64,000 nucleotides of DNA from Imbricaverruca yamaguchii (taxonomy: Eukaryota; Arthropoda; Thecostraca; Neoverrucidae): assembly GCA_034440575.1 (NCBI GenBank), contig JAOTOL010001641.1:2347501-2411500 (forward strand), read 5' to 3'. Below, piece after piece: positions 39,621-49,956 of the stretch. Below the pieces are notes generated by a model. The model worked only from the letters and a program-made list of their open reading frames with translations, had not been told where the DNA came from and did not search any database. The stretch's first letter is position 1, and every line of letters starts with the position of its first letter. The position numbers and the translations under genes were made by a program.

Positions 39621-40376
39621 CCACAACAGTTGGACACTCCCGAGGAGGCTCAGCGTCTTCATAAATCCAAAGGCTGTGGAATCTCACCAACCTTCAGGTC
39701 GTGGCGGGGCGCTGAGCTTGTGAACGTTCCATTGATGAACAGCACGCAAGTGCCCCACTTTTTAGCAGTTGCATGGACTCTTAGTGGCATCATGCATGGG
39801 TGTCGTGAAGGACTTTGAATGGGGTAGAGACGGCACGAGAGGGTTTTTGAGTTATTTTTGATGCAAAGTAATTATGCAAAATACTGAATCATTCTTATAT
39901 TATTAAATTACATAAAGCTTCCAGCGACCGGGTCCCTAGGGCTCAAATATGCCATGTTAGCTGGGATAGGTAGGCGTGCCCTCTTTCAGTCATTCAACAC
40001 GCCCACTCTTATAATTTATATTGGGTCGGAGTATGGTGGGCTTTGATGGTAAGCATGCATACGTCAAAGGACGTGACATCTTGGTCAAAGTTCTCGACTA
40101 GGCCACTTCTACCAGAGGCAGAGGAACGTCTCAAAAAGTGTGCATCTGTATGTTCCCGGTAAAGGAAACGGCTGTCCAAATACATTGATAGGAACTTAAA
40201 TCTGGGGTGTAATTGAATAGTTAGTTATTTGAGCTTGAGGGCGCGTCGACAACTATGGCCATATTGCGCCCATAACTAAGGTATTCATCTAAATATGGTT
40301 AGAGAAAGTGTCAAGTCTCATTGGGGGCACCGCCTAAGTGGTGCTATTGTACTATAGATTTAACATGTAATACATA
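39621..40376. other. No gene recognised
   Basis: Mixed sequence with no coding exon or known repeat that I can support. A 62-codon open frame at 39630-39818 has no recognisable similarity. Confidence 0.4.
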
Positions 40377-40664
40377 TCAGTATCGAGTATATATTACCAA
40401 TAACGATACATCAGAAAGGAAATCGATCAGTTTCCCTGGTTGAACATTGCTAGAGTTTTCAGACATGATATCATTAAGTGAGTTTACCAGTGCAAATCCA
40501 AAGTGACGTCTACGGTCTTTGGCATAACATGGGCACGAGATCAAAACATGGCGAACTGTCAGTGGTGCACGACACCTTGTGCACCGAAGTTTGTCGCTAC
40601 CATACAACAGATAACCGTGAGTGGCATAAGTATGACCAATGCGGAGGCGGCACATGTGAGTGCA
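40377..40664 (-). mobile_element. C-terminal fragment of another RNase H-type LINE
   Basis: The minus strand reads CRLRIGHTYATHGYLL and then CTRCRAPLTVRHVLISCPCY, with a tail ending at a stop near 40377. This is the Cys/His C-terminal region found after RNase H in I-type LINEs (compare LRIGHTPFTHSYLL and CRHTLTVKHMLIYC at about 28980-28890). The rest of the element is absent; at about 40665 it abuts an opposite-strand LINE. Confidence 0.7.
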
Positions 40665-41280
40665 TGCACAATGCACGGCAAACGCACAACAATAGCTGCC
40701 TCCTTGGACATCACTGCCGTATTCGACAGAGTACACAAGTCAGCACTGACACAAACCCCACAAGATAGCCCTACGCGGACACATGGCACATTTCATTCTC
40801 AACTTCCTCAGAGACAGGACCCTTAGGGTCCGATGCAGCAGTGTCACATCAAACACCACAACTCAGGAGCAGGGCCTGGCGTAGGGGAGCATGCTCTCAC
40901 CGACCCTCTTCATCATCATGTTAAAGGACATACTCGCCGACCACACGGGCACTTCACTTTAAAACTCAGTTTCCGCTGACGACATAGCAATTTGGACAAC
41001 ATCACAATGCTTCCTTAAAGCTAAAAAAACATTCAAGCAGGACTAAATCAAGTGGTGCAAAGTGGTGCAAAACGTCGTGTTTCACCCTGTCCGCAGAAAA
41101 ATCGGCCACCGTCACATATACGTCTCCGTCCCACACCCAAAACTCTACTTAAAATCGGTGGCAAAGCCACCGAACAGGTGAGAAACTTCCAGTTCTTAGG
41201 AGTGCATTTAGATGAAAAACTCAGTGTCAACACCCACATCACCCCCATCGCGAAGCGATGCGCTAAGCGATGCGCTAAGC
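40665..41280 (+). mobile_element. LINE fragment, RT palm to thumb (same family as 18958-22500)
   Basis: The plus strand carries RTTIAASLDITAVFDRVHKSALTQ (40680), a segment matching the minus-strand LINE at 19900-20000 (caggacccttagggtccgatgc), a catalytic box reading SADDIAIWTT (about 40975) and a thumb region LLKIGGKATEQVRNFQFLGVHLD (about 41150). Frames change repeatedly. The sequence ends in a 14-bp repeat (gcgatgcgctaagc, 41253-41280), where it meets the repeat shared with 6120-6248. Confidence 0.75.
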
Positions 41281-41400
41281 GATCGCACACCTCTTTCGTT
41301 TTCGTGCGACGCTTAGTTTGGATTTTAGAGAGGGTTACTATCCCACCCACCCCCCTCCCCGAGACCGAGTGTGAGTATCTGACCGGAGAAACGGCGCGGG
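41281..41400 (+). repeat. Terminal piece of a TTAA element, second type
   Basis: This matches 6150-6248: ttcgtgcgacgcttagtttg, gattttagagagggttacta, and a terminus gaccggagaaacggcgcggg followed by TTAA at 41401-41404. A further, more diverged copy is at 45473-45606. It interrupts or abuts the LINE fragment to its left. Confidence 0.6.
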
Positions 41401-41404
41401 TTAA

Positions 41405-44400
41405 GGCATCTGTATGTGATCAAATGTTGCATATTTCTAGAAGGTGCTATATTTGTGCTAAATTTCAGAAAAATCTGCCTCTTCGGGGTGTGGGGAGGGG
41501 TGACTTTAGCACAGGGTGGGAATTTTGGGCCTCTCCTGGAGTATGGAGACCTAAGGACATTTTATTCTCCAGGATTGTGACTGCAAATGTTGAACTTTTT
41601 TATTCTCCGAATGAAACGTGCCAATTTATGGATGACATTTTGCTTCCAGGATCTCAGTACAGCTCCAACAATGCAGTTGCAGTTTCCAGTCCATCATACA
41701 AATTAGAAGCCTGGACAACAGAACAGAAGAGTATGGCATAGCAGGTCATAAGGCATGAAATGCAGGTTGCAGTCAATTGCCCAGGAATCATATCATGTTA
41801 TATCAGAATACCTACAAGTTTGTGGTGGTTGTTTCGATTGCATTGTGCATGTGTCAAACAAACTATGTCCTGGCTCAGTCTAAGCCCCAATCAAGGCCGA
41901 ACTCGCGGGGGTTACTCAGGTAATCGTTGGTGTGCACGATGCCTCCAAATCCGAACGAAACAAAAGCATCGACATAGCATAGAAACAATAGAGAACAAAA
42001 TAATGTAAATTTCGGAACTAGTTATTACCTCAGCCAATTAATTACTCTCCAGGATATTTTCACACTGGCAGGACGGCGGCCCAGCACAATCACTCTGTAA
42101 CCACAGATCAATCGTCATTCGGCTTGCGCCAATCTCGTCTCATTCTAAATAACAAAGATATGAGGGATTAGGTTTTCGTATGTCTTCAGAATTCTGTCGA
42201 AATGACGCTTCAGAAGGAAATATTGGAATATACCACGATTCTTCTTCATAATTCCGAGAAATACTGGCGTTACACCAAAAAATCTCCATTACGAAACCTC
42301 TCGTCTTGCTGCCATATCTTGCGACCATAGTGGAACTCGAAATATGCACAACGACGTCATATACTCGCATATCGGACCCGAGGTCCTGTTCTCCAGCCGC
42401 ATTCCAATCGGAGACTACCGGAGAACGTAATTCTGGACATCTCAGACAGTTTTCAGTAATTCTGTTAATTTCATGAAATAGAGCATTCAATTTCGAATTG
42501 AAATGCATAAAATAGCACCAGCTAGCGAACTTCATTGATGGCAGAAGACCTATTTTTGGGAGCCATGTAAATGCTTAAAAAATGCAAAAGACCTTGGGTT
42601 ACTTTGGTATGAATTCCACCTCAATTCGCAAAACTACAGTAACCCATCAAGAGAAAAGCATCTGAATAGTAGTTTTATCACTTCAGCAACTGCAGTAACT
42701 GTGCATGTACGGAGTTATTACGTTCTCCGGGCCATTTATGGTCACAATTAGACGTCATTTAAAATAGTTACGAAAAATCTATCATTTCATCATTTGACCA
42801 CCCTTGGATACGTCGCCGTTAGGACAGGACAATATCCGTACTAGAGTAGGAGAATTAACAAATTATTGGGACGGTCTCGCCCGATTCATGTTTTGATCTA
42901 GGATAAAGACAACGTAATTTCATGATTAGGAACATATATCTTCAGTGTATTGATTCCTATATAACTGAAGAAAAAGGTAACACCGTATTGACGTATGAAT
43001 TCCTATTAAAGGCGACAGAAATTGAGGTCAAGCAGCGGTCTTGAAATTGTGTAAATATTGCAGTCATGTTTACACAGCGACCACACTTTGACCGCGCGTT
43101 TCGCCTGCTGCTTTGTCCGCTTCCCTTTGCGCGAAGATCTTTGTCTCGATTGGTTGGGTATACTCGGGTTGAGACAAAGTTTTGAGAGCTTTCCGGAGAA
43201 AAACCTAGTAAGTGCGAGTGAATTAAGTGGGCGTAATTGAAGTGACTTAGGGTCCAGTAAAGGGGTGTAAGTATGCTTGTAAGTAAGCGGCTTGTACGCT
43301 TTTCAGCAATCATCTTTTTTTGGGGGCTCCGACACCAGTAGCTTTCTGTTTTTTTAGGGGGGTGGGGTCTGAGGCCATTTTTTTATTCTCCGACTCCATG
43401 GGCAGGAATATCTTCTTTTCTTGGAGGGCTCCGTTACAAATTTTTTATTCTCCGACTCCAGGTCAGCGAACCACTTTTCCCACGCTGCTTTAGCATCGTT
43501 ACCCCCTTGGATCCGCCAGTGCGCCCTTGTTTTGAGCACCTCTTCTTTTCATCTTAAGGCACAGTCCTCGCGTCAAGCAAAAAAACATGTATTTGGCAAT
43601 AAATGTCTTCTTGTCTCAGCAATGCGAGAGGAGCTTCGCCGAACGGGCGGAGCGGGCTCGAAGCCACTGGATGCACTCGATGAAATTATTGAGATATACG
43701 GTAGGTGTAATTCAGTCGGCGTACAGGGGCGTATCCCGGAGCAGAATATCCCAGGAATTGTACCCGGAGCGTCGCCTGCAGCTAAAAACTTGTGGAACGT
43801 GTGAGTGGGTGTACTCGTGCCTTTTCGGAGGTGCGCCTTGTCTTCGCTGGAGTTATACCAACTTCCAAGGGGGATGATTACCCCCAGTCTCCCCTCCCCT
43901 GGTATTCGCTCCTGTCGGTGTGCAATTTTTAGGCAGAGGTGTCGTATGGGAATAATGTGCCCCATGACCTCTGTGGGATCCGGTCCTGTCAACAGGCCAA
44001 TTTTTCCGATATCTCCTAACTACCAAAGGACTGATTTTGGCTTAATCCTAGCCACCAAATGTTAGCTATTAAAAGCTAAAGTATTCCGAAATCCGACGAA
44101 GAAAAGGAAATTGCTCCCCTCCCCAATCCGGTCAAAAACCAGCCTTCCGGATCCGCCAATGTGTACCAGTTGACCCAAAAGCGTTCCACTCCTTACTGTA
44201 AAATGTGTTTCAGGAAAAGAGGACTCAATGAAATCTGTTGACGGAGGACTAGCATCCAACGGAATTCATGTTCGGGTGGTAGAGTTTGATTGGCAAATAG
44301 ATATGCCATACCAGAACGGTACGAAATATTATCTAAGGACGTGTGCCAAAACGCGAAAACAGTGACGTGTTCCACCAGCGTTGGCACCAACGCCAGCCCC

Positions 44401-44518
44401 CAGCCTAGCGGCAGCAACCGTACTAACGGTTCCGGTTTCTTGAAGCTGCTACAGAAGCCGGAAGAGGACTTAAGTGCCGAAGGGTGGCGCTTGGTGGGCG
44501 ATATTTACCGTCCCCGAG
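41405..44518. other. No gene firmly recognised; local duplication and weak exon candidate
   Basis: Positions 43379-43398 and 43443-43462 are direct copies of ttttttattctccgactcca, a 64-bp-period duplication. A possible exon starts after a good acceptor (tgtaaaatgtgtttcag ending at about 44213); one frame gives a 46-codon stretch (VRVVEFDWQIDMPYQNGTKY) to a stop, another gives FLKLLQKPEEDLSAEGWRL near 44450. I recognise neither as a family. Open frames at 42140-42535 and 43421-43992 also match nothing known to me. Confidence 0.3.
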
Positions 44519-44612
44519 CATGCAAGGCAATGTACGAGCATTACAGCACAGTTAGACACCAGTAGGTGTTTGTGCTGTAATGCTGTAATACTCGTGCATT
44601 GCCTTACATGTA
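44519..44612. repeat. Imperfect hairpin, about 30-bp arms
   Basis: The left arm (aaggcaatgtacgag, then ttacagcac) pairs with a right arm that reads in reverse complement aaggcaatgcacgag and ttacagcac, with one arm carrying an extra ttacagca-type unit. The centre is near 44560. A foldback or MITE remnant is plausible. Confidence 0.55.
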
Positions 44613-44846
44613 ACTGCTGTAATGCTGATTGAGCAATGTGCTTTCAATGTCTCGATATGCACAATGTGTTGTGTTCGATGTGTTCGTACACTGGTTGCCT
44701 GTTTCCATTCTGCCATTTGTTTTCGTTTTGTGTACTGCGTAAAATATAATGAGACAGTCGTGAAACACAATGGTCTGGCATAACGAACTATATTTTACGA
44801 TCATGGAAAACCATGCCATGCGGCCAGAAATGGTCATTCCAAGTAT

Positions 44847-44897
44847 GGCCGTTAGCCTAGACGGTTGGCCAGCTGCCAACCGTCTAGGCTAACGGCC
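44847..44897. repeat. Perfect 23-bp inverted repeat with a 5-bp loop
   Basis: 44847-44869 (ggccgttagcctagacggtt plus ggc) is perfectly complementary to 44875-44897 around cagct. Further copies of the same words follow to 44935 (tagacggttggcagc, taggctaacggcc), so the palindrome is part of a nested inverted-repeat cluster. Confidence 0.8.
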
Positions 44898-44937
44898 TAG
44901 ACGGTTGGCAGCTTTATGCCTAGGCTAACGGCCTCCT

Positions 44938-45120
44938 TCGCGCCATGCCGCGACGGCGCTCCGCCGCTCCGCCGGCGTCACGGTCGGCAGCTACTGGCTC
45001 GCCCTGCTGGTCAACACGGGCCGGCAGCAGCAGACGGGCGGCACGCTGCGGCTCCACCTCCCGCAGCCATATGCCGTCATCTCCTGCCACATATTGTGCA
45101 GGATGCAGCATGCCCTGTGA
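44938..45120 (+). other. Possible GC-rich coding fragment, unidentified
   Basis: This 180-bp GC-rich island has strongly C/G-biased third positions in one plus-strand frame. That frame reads SAGVTVGSYWLALLVNTGRQ and LRLHLPQPYAVISCHILCRM to a TGA at 45118-45120. The composition resembles the real VCP exons in this window. I do not recognise the protein, and no clear acceptor defines the left edge; it could be a chance open frame next to the inverted-repeat cluster. Confidence 0.25.
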
Positions 45121-45200
45121 AAGCACAGGCATAGTTTGAATAACTAAGCTTATTTTCGAAGCTCGCGTTTATTCCTAGTGAACTGGAACTATAGCCAGTT

Positions 45201-45201
45201 A

Positions 45202-45261
<60 letters not shown>

Positions 45262-45296
45262 TTATACTTTGTATACACTATATACTCTCTCCTATA

Positions 45297-45395
<99 letters not shown>

Positions 45396-45415
45396 ATATA
45401 TGTATATATAGATGT
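45201..45415. repeat. Two (TA)n microsatellites
   Basis: (TA)n covers about 45209-45257 and, after a 40-bp spacer, about 45296-45387, continuing into imperfect tatg/tata repeats to 45415. Confidence 0.95.
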
Positions 45416-45472
45416 ACATATGCATATGTACGTACATAGTTTAGGCCCTCAGGAAATCATGGGAATGGTTTC

Positions 45473-45606
45473 GGCCACTACTCGTGCGCTTTCCGATCGA
45501 CATCTCTCATTTTTGTACTATGCTTAACTTGGATATTAGAGGGGGCTGAACATAGTGAACACCCGCGGGACGGGGTGTGTGGATCTGACCGGAAAGAAAA
45601 GAAAGA
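45473..45606 (+). repeat. Diverged copy of the repeat at 6113-6248
   Basis: It shares ggccactactcgtgcgctttccgat-type sequence at the left, a ttggatattagaggg block and gggatctgaccggaaa-type wording near its right end with 6113-6240 and 41281-41400. It lacks the terminal cggcgcggg-TTAA. Confidence 0.5.
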
Positions 45607-46185
45607 TTGCAAGAAGATGGTTAAGGTTAATTTGGCTTCGAGATATGACTGATAAATATCTAGATGTATCAATTCATCCTTCCACTATTCTTACATTATC
45701 ACTCGCCCTGTAATCGCAGTGCCACGCAAACGCAGCTGTTTGCCATCGATGGCTGGCTACCTCATCTTTAACATTTCGAACGTGCGCTCCACGGTGGAGC
45801 ACGTACGAACGTACGCTTGGTTATAGCTGAAATATTAAATGTCATCATTACTTTGTGTCATAATGGGCCCAACCTATGGTGAGTGTCATCGAGAAAACAA
45901 AGGCGCCCATTTAATTGATTTGGTAGGGAATACTTGTGATCAAGGTTGGACTAAGTCTTTTATCAAGGGCATAGCACGAGATGTGTTAAAATCCTCAAAT
46001 TATGTGCTTACTAGCGACGGCTATACGTTCGGTTTTGACTTTCCGAATATATAGATTGAAAGCGAACGGTGGTGGCAGGGGTTTCATCGTGGGTTAAACT
46101 TCCAGCGTGGGTTAAAACATGGGCATACATGTCCCTGTATGCTCCAGTGCCTTCAGACAACTCATGCGCTCTGGTGCCCCCGACC
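45607..46185. other. No gene recognised
   Basis: A 71-codon open frame (45839-46054, plus strand) has no family I can name. No repeats are seen. Confidence 0.35.
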
Positions 46186-47080
46186 TCACCGCCTTTCTGC
46201 CGCCGCCGCAGGGTGGACGAAGGGCGTCATGAGCCAGGGGATAGTCGGGTATGCGGAGTCGCCCAAAATGACTCCGGCCGCAATTCTCTGGGCAGCATGC
46301 ATTCTGGAATCCAGAGTATGGAACTGAAGTGCGAGCAATACTGTAATCTGATCGTAGGTCGCATAACCAAGGGTGCAGGGATCGGTGCAAGGTGGAGCAA
46401 GGTCAAAAAAGGCCACGTCTTCCCCTCCCAACTTTGGAAGCATTTAACACTAACTCTCTGGAACCTGGATGGAAAAAATCAACTCCAAAATGTTTATTGC
46501 CACCTCCATCCCCTATGAATCCCAACTTTGGGACAGTTTCGGCGTCAGTGCACATAACGGTAACTCTATCAGTCTATTCGCTGAATTAAAGTCGTACGAA
46601 AATCAGACAAAAGTCCATTAGAAGTCCAGTGAAGTCTGCTGACAAGCACACATTTGTGACTAACGCATGATCGGGTTGTGGTTGTAATGTTTCTCGTCTG
46701 TTGAACATTCTGAGCCATTTGAACCAACCATGGATTAACCATTGCTTTTTGTTGTGCACTTCGCACTACTACCCACAGGACACCACCTCAGCGGGGCTGG
46801 ACGCTGCTCACCAGACAGGATAGCCACTTCGTACACGTACTTACAGCTCGGGGAGTCCAGATGTTTGCATAACATTGGCGTCGTGCATTCGTCCTGGTGC
46901 ATGCACAGATATAAAAATAAACTCCCCTCGCCCACCAGAGATTGCCAGGACATGCAGGGACGTTTGGTGGTGCCGGTTGATGAATCTGTCCTCCTCGTCC
47001 GCCGGCACCCTCAGGCGCACGTGTGTGCCGTAATTGCACCCTGCGAGATAATTGGGGATGAAGAAACTCAACAACGACCA
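46186..47080 (-). pseudogene. PIF/Harbinger (HARBI1-like) transposase remnant
   Basis: On the minus strand, 47074-46841 reads GCNYGTHVRLRVPADEEDR, FINRHHQTSLHV and APGRMHDANVMQTSGL. It matches the nuclease core of HARBI1-like transposases, where the family has I-D-G-T-H and a downstream S-T-H-D-S. The first catalytic Asp is Tyr here. Further downstream, about 46320-46200 reads VILGDSAYPTIPWLMTPF, the family's GDSGYP..PWLMTPF segment. The two parts are separated by about 500 bp of unrelated or decayed sequence and are in different frames. A tRNA-derived SINE has inserted just beyond its high-coordinate end. Confidence 0.75.
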
Positions 47081-47093
47081 TACACATCAATTG

Positions 47094-47270
47094 ATCTGGG
47101 CGGGGATGGCCGAATGGCTAAGGTGTCTGGCTATGGGTACCAGTCCCGGGTTCGACACTAGCGCCGCTCAGGACATTTCACAATCTCACGACCCACCGGC
47201 GAAACAGTGTGGGCGGCGCCATTAACTGTGAATGTGCACGAAGTGCGTCGTGAACCACACCCAAAAAAAA
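47094..47270 (+). mobile_element. tRNA-derived SINE with target-site duplication
   Basis: A tRNA-like head carries RNA polymerase III boxes: A box TGGCCGAATGG at 47107-47117 and B box GGTTCGACACT at 47149-47159. The head resembles a Ser/Leu-type tRNA in its D-arm. A non-tRNA body and a short A-run (47263-47271) follow. The 12-bp direct repeats acacatcaattg (47082-47093) and acacatcagttg (47271-47282), differing at one base, fit a target-site duplication made by LINE machinery. It is too degenerate in the anticodon and T arms to be a functional tRNA gene. Confidence 0.75.
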
Positions 47271-47283
47271 ACACATCAGTTGG

Positions 47284-49121
47284 TCAACCTTTGTATTCAC
47301 GTTTCTAAGGTTGCCAGAGTACATTGACCTAAGTTGACCTCGGATAACAGGTTTGTTTATTGCAAGCCCTCGACACGACCAATCAATTTATTGAGGTGCT
47401 AACCCGAATTTTGGGGCCGAATTGCGAATTTGGGGACCCGGTACGATTTTCTGGCCCGGTGAGTTTTCGGATCCCTGCAGTGTTTGTTTTATCCCTCCAC
47501 CCGGATCTTTAGGAGCCCCGACGGAATTTTTTTTAGGCCCCTGCGTGATTTTTCACGTCCTCGGTGCATTATTTCCGAATACTGGCGCAATTGTTGGGAG
47601 CCACTATTCCCCAGGAGGCCTCCAGTTATTACTGGCTGCACACCGAGTTGTTGCACCCCCAGACCAATCGGCTGGATCAACCCTAGTACCACTGGCAGCA
47701 CATCACGTTCTGAAGAACGACACATCTGATTAATTTTATCATTAGACAGTGTGCGGAACCTCCGGTACTCCAGTACACTACTCCAGTGAATATATATGCA
47801 CTTATACTTTGTCCACCTCTTATTTATCCACCTGGCGGCCAATTTGCCAGTCTTATGCAGTTTACCATCTTCAGAAATCTAGCGTGGTTTGTGCGCAGTA
47901 TTGCAGCAGCCGTGTTCGCGTCTGGTCGCGCTGAACGTGTTGGGGCTGGGCGTCAGTGTCGGCGCGAAATCGAGTGATGCTCAATAGCTACTGTTCATTC
48001 CACACAAAAAGTAGGAACTACATATCAAATGGAATGGAATAGTTCCAGTGCTGTGGGAATACGTTACATACAGAAGACGTCTGGGATTCCGACCATGGGG
48101 AAGAACATCGCAGCCTGATGACGGAAATCATCAGCGGCGACAGGCCACTTAATGGCACACCAGGTTGGTGGCGATGAGTGCATCGCACACTCGGTGCAGC
48201 ACTGCAGACAGTGGCCTCATTCTGGCCATGCATATCCCCCACCGCATGGTAAAATGAGCCTGTGACAAGACATTTGTACACAAAGTAGTGGTTAGTCAAA
48301 TTTGGAAGGGTGCGAATACAAACTGAGATTGACTGATATAAGCCAGTATGTAGGTGGGTACCTAATGCGCCTGCCGAGCTCGCTTCCACGGAACTTAATA
48401 TCACGCCTATGATGTTGCATGAAAATATCCGATTACAGAACTACGTGCACCCTATGCAAAATCCATGGCAAACTCTTGGTTGGGAGTAAATTGGCATATA
48501 TAATGCAATCGTTTCTTCTAATTGAATACTGACTTCAGTGCCAGTAGCAGCTGCTCTGCTGGTGCCAGCGCCATACTCCGTCGCGTTGGGTGGGCGACAA
48601 AAGGTCCCACCTGTCGTAGCACTACCTCAGTCATTGCTGGGGATAACCGAAACCTTTCTCTGAAATGGATGTATGCTTGAGTCATATGTGGTGCCTTGCG
48701 TGTTCAGACCAAGGAATAGGTGAATGCAAGGGCATCAGTATCTGGAACTAATGAGATAGGGGGATTTCATTGGATACTATCTCAAAATACTAAGTTATTT
48801 CCTTACTTAAAGTAGGCTGGCGAGGGCTACCTGATGTTAACCCTCTCCCGGAAGATCCGTCTTCTCCGGCGATTGAGGTCCAATCTGTCCTCTTCCATAG
48901 TACACAAAGATAAACGAGCAATGTAAAACGTAAACTGCGCAACACTAATAATTGTACACCGAACAGACCAACACGTTCAAGTAATTTGAGAGGAAAGGAA
49001 TAGTTCCGGCCGAGGAACACTCCACCACACTGCAGCCCTGCATGCAATCTACGCAAAAATTATGTGGTTGAATTCTTGCTCTTGAACTTGAGACATTTGG
49101 GTGAATTTGCATTACAATCCA
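47284..49121. other. No gene recognised
   Basis: Open frames of up to 128 codons occur (for example 48404-48018, minus strand) but none resembles a known family. No strong repeats seen. Confidence 0.4.
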
Positions 49122-49296
49122 GCTTTCATGAAACACAACCTTCCGAAATTTCTTGAATAAGAAGAAATTTGTCTAGTATTTTTCTTAGTTTTACATTCTT
49201 GTTTCTTAGATAACACTTTTTCATGAAACTGGAAAAGTCTTATTCAAGACAAATTTGTCTTGAATAAGACATATTGGTCTACGTGAAACTGGCCCC
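49122..49296. mobile_element. MITE-like foldback element with a 34-bp perfect palindrome
   Basis: 49237-49253 (gtcttattcaagacaaa) is followed directly by its perfect reverse complement at 49254-49270. The right end reads gtgaaactggcccc, and the left end near 49122 has ccagctttcatgaaac, a loose inverted partner. This is a small foldback transposon remnant just left of a LINE fragment; the boundaries are approximate. Confidence 0.5.
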
Positions 49297-49952
49297 AGGT
49301 CTCGGACTTTCCAAGCGTCTATCGGGTAACTTCTCCATCTACTCCGCTTAAGCAATGGCCATTCTGGCCGCTATCTCCATTCTCATGAGGCGAAAAGCCA
49401 GAAACGTAGTGATTTGCTCAGACTCCACATCCGTCCTGCAGTCAATTAGCAACACCCACGACTGTCTACCTCACTTCACTGATCGAATCCAACAAATCGT
49501 GGCCCATAACGTAAGCATGAACTTTTCCTTCCTCTGGATTCCGGGCCACGCCAACATCCCAGGTAACGAAGTAGACCGGCTCGCAAAGCAAGCCTTAGCA
49601 TTGAACACCTACCCTAGCGTGGAATATTCGATAGACGATTGCAAATCACTCCCACACTGCCACATTCCTTAACATCAACAGAACACATGGACGCAACACA
49701 ACTCAACACAACACAAGTCCAACCACGCCCACGCAATCAAACCAACGATAGGCACATGGAACACAGCAAATCAATCTCACCGACAAAAAGAGGTCATCCT
49801 TACTAGACATAGAACCGGTTGCACAAAACTAACACAGCCTCGACCAGAGGATGACCAACACACAACACCTCACTGCGACACCTGCAATACCACTCTAAGC
49901 ATGGGCCCCATCCTGCTAGACTGCAATAGCTTTAGCTCTCAAAGACAACCAC
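49297..49952 (+). mobile_element. LINE fragment: RNase H and C-terminal Cys/His region, left part
   Basis: The plus strand encodes an RNase H domain missing its first motif: a stop (TAA) at the position of the catalytic Glu (YSA*AMAILAAI, 49348-49350), then VVICSDSTSVLQSI (49410) and FLWIPGHANIPGNEVDRLA (49530-49590). The Cys/His tail follows: LTRHRTGCTKL, HCDTCNTTLSMGPILLDC (49795-49925). The element stops at TTAA (49953-49956), where a TIR element has inserted, and resumes at 51289. Confidence 0.75.
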
Positions 49953-49956
49953 TTAA

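Noticed and set aside
47100..47165. Functional tRNA gene
   Set aside because: A and B boxes are present, but arms do not pair well and the unit has a body, an A tail and flanking target duplications, so it is a SINE.
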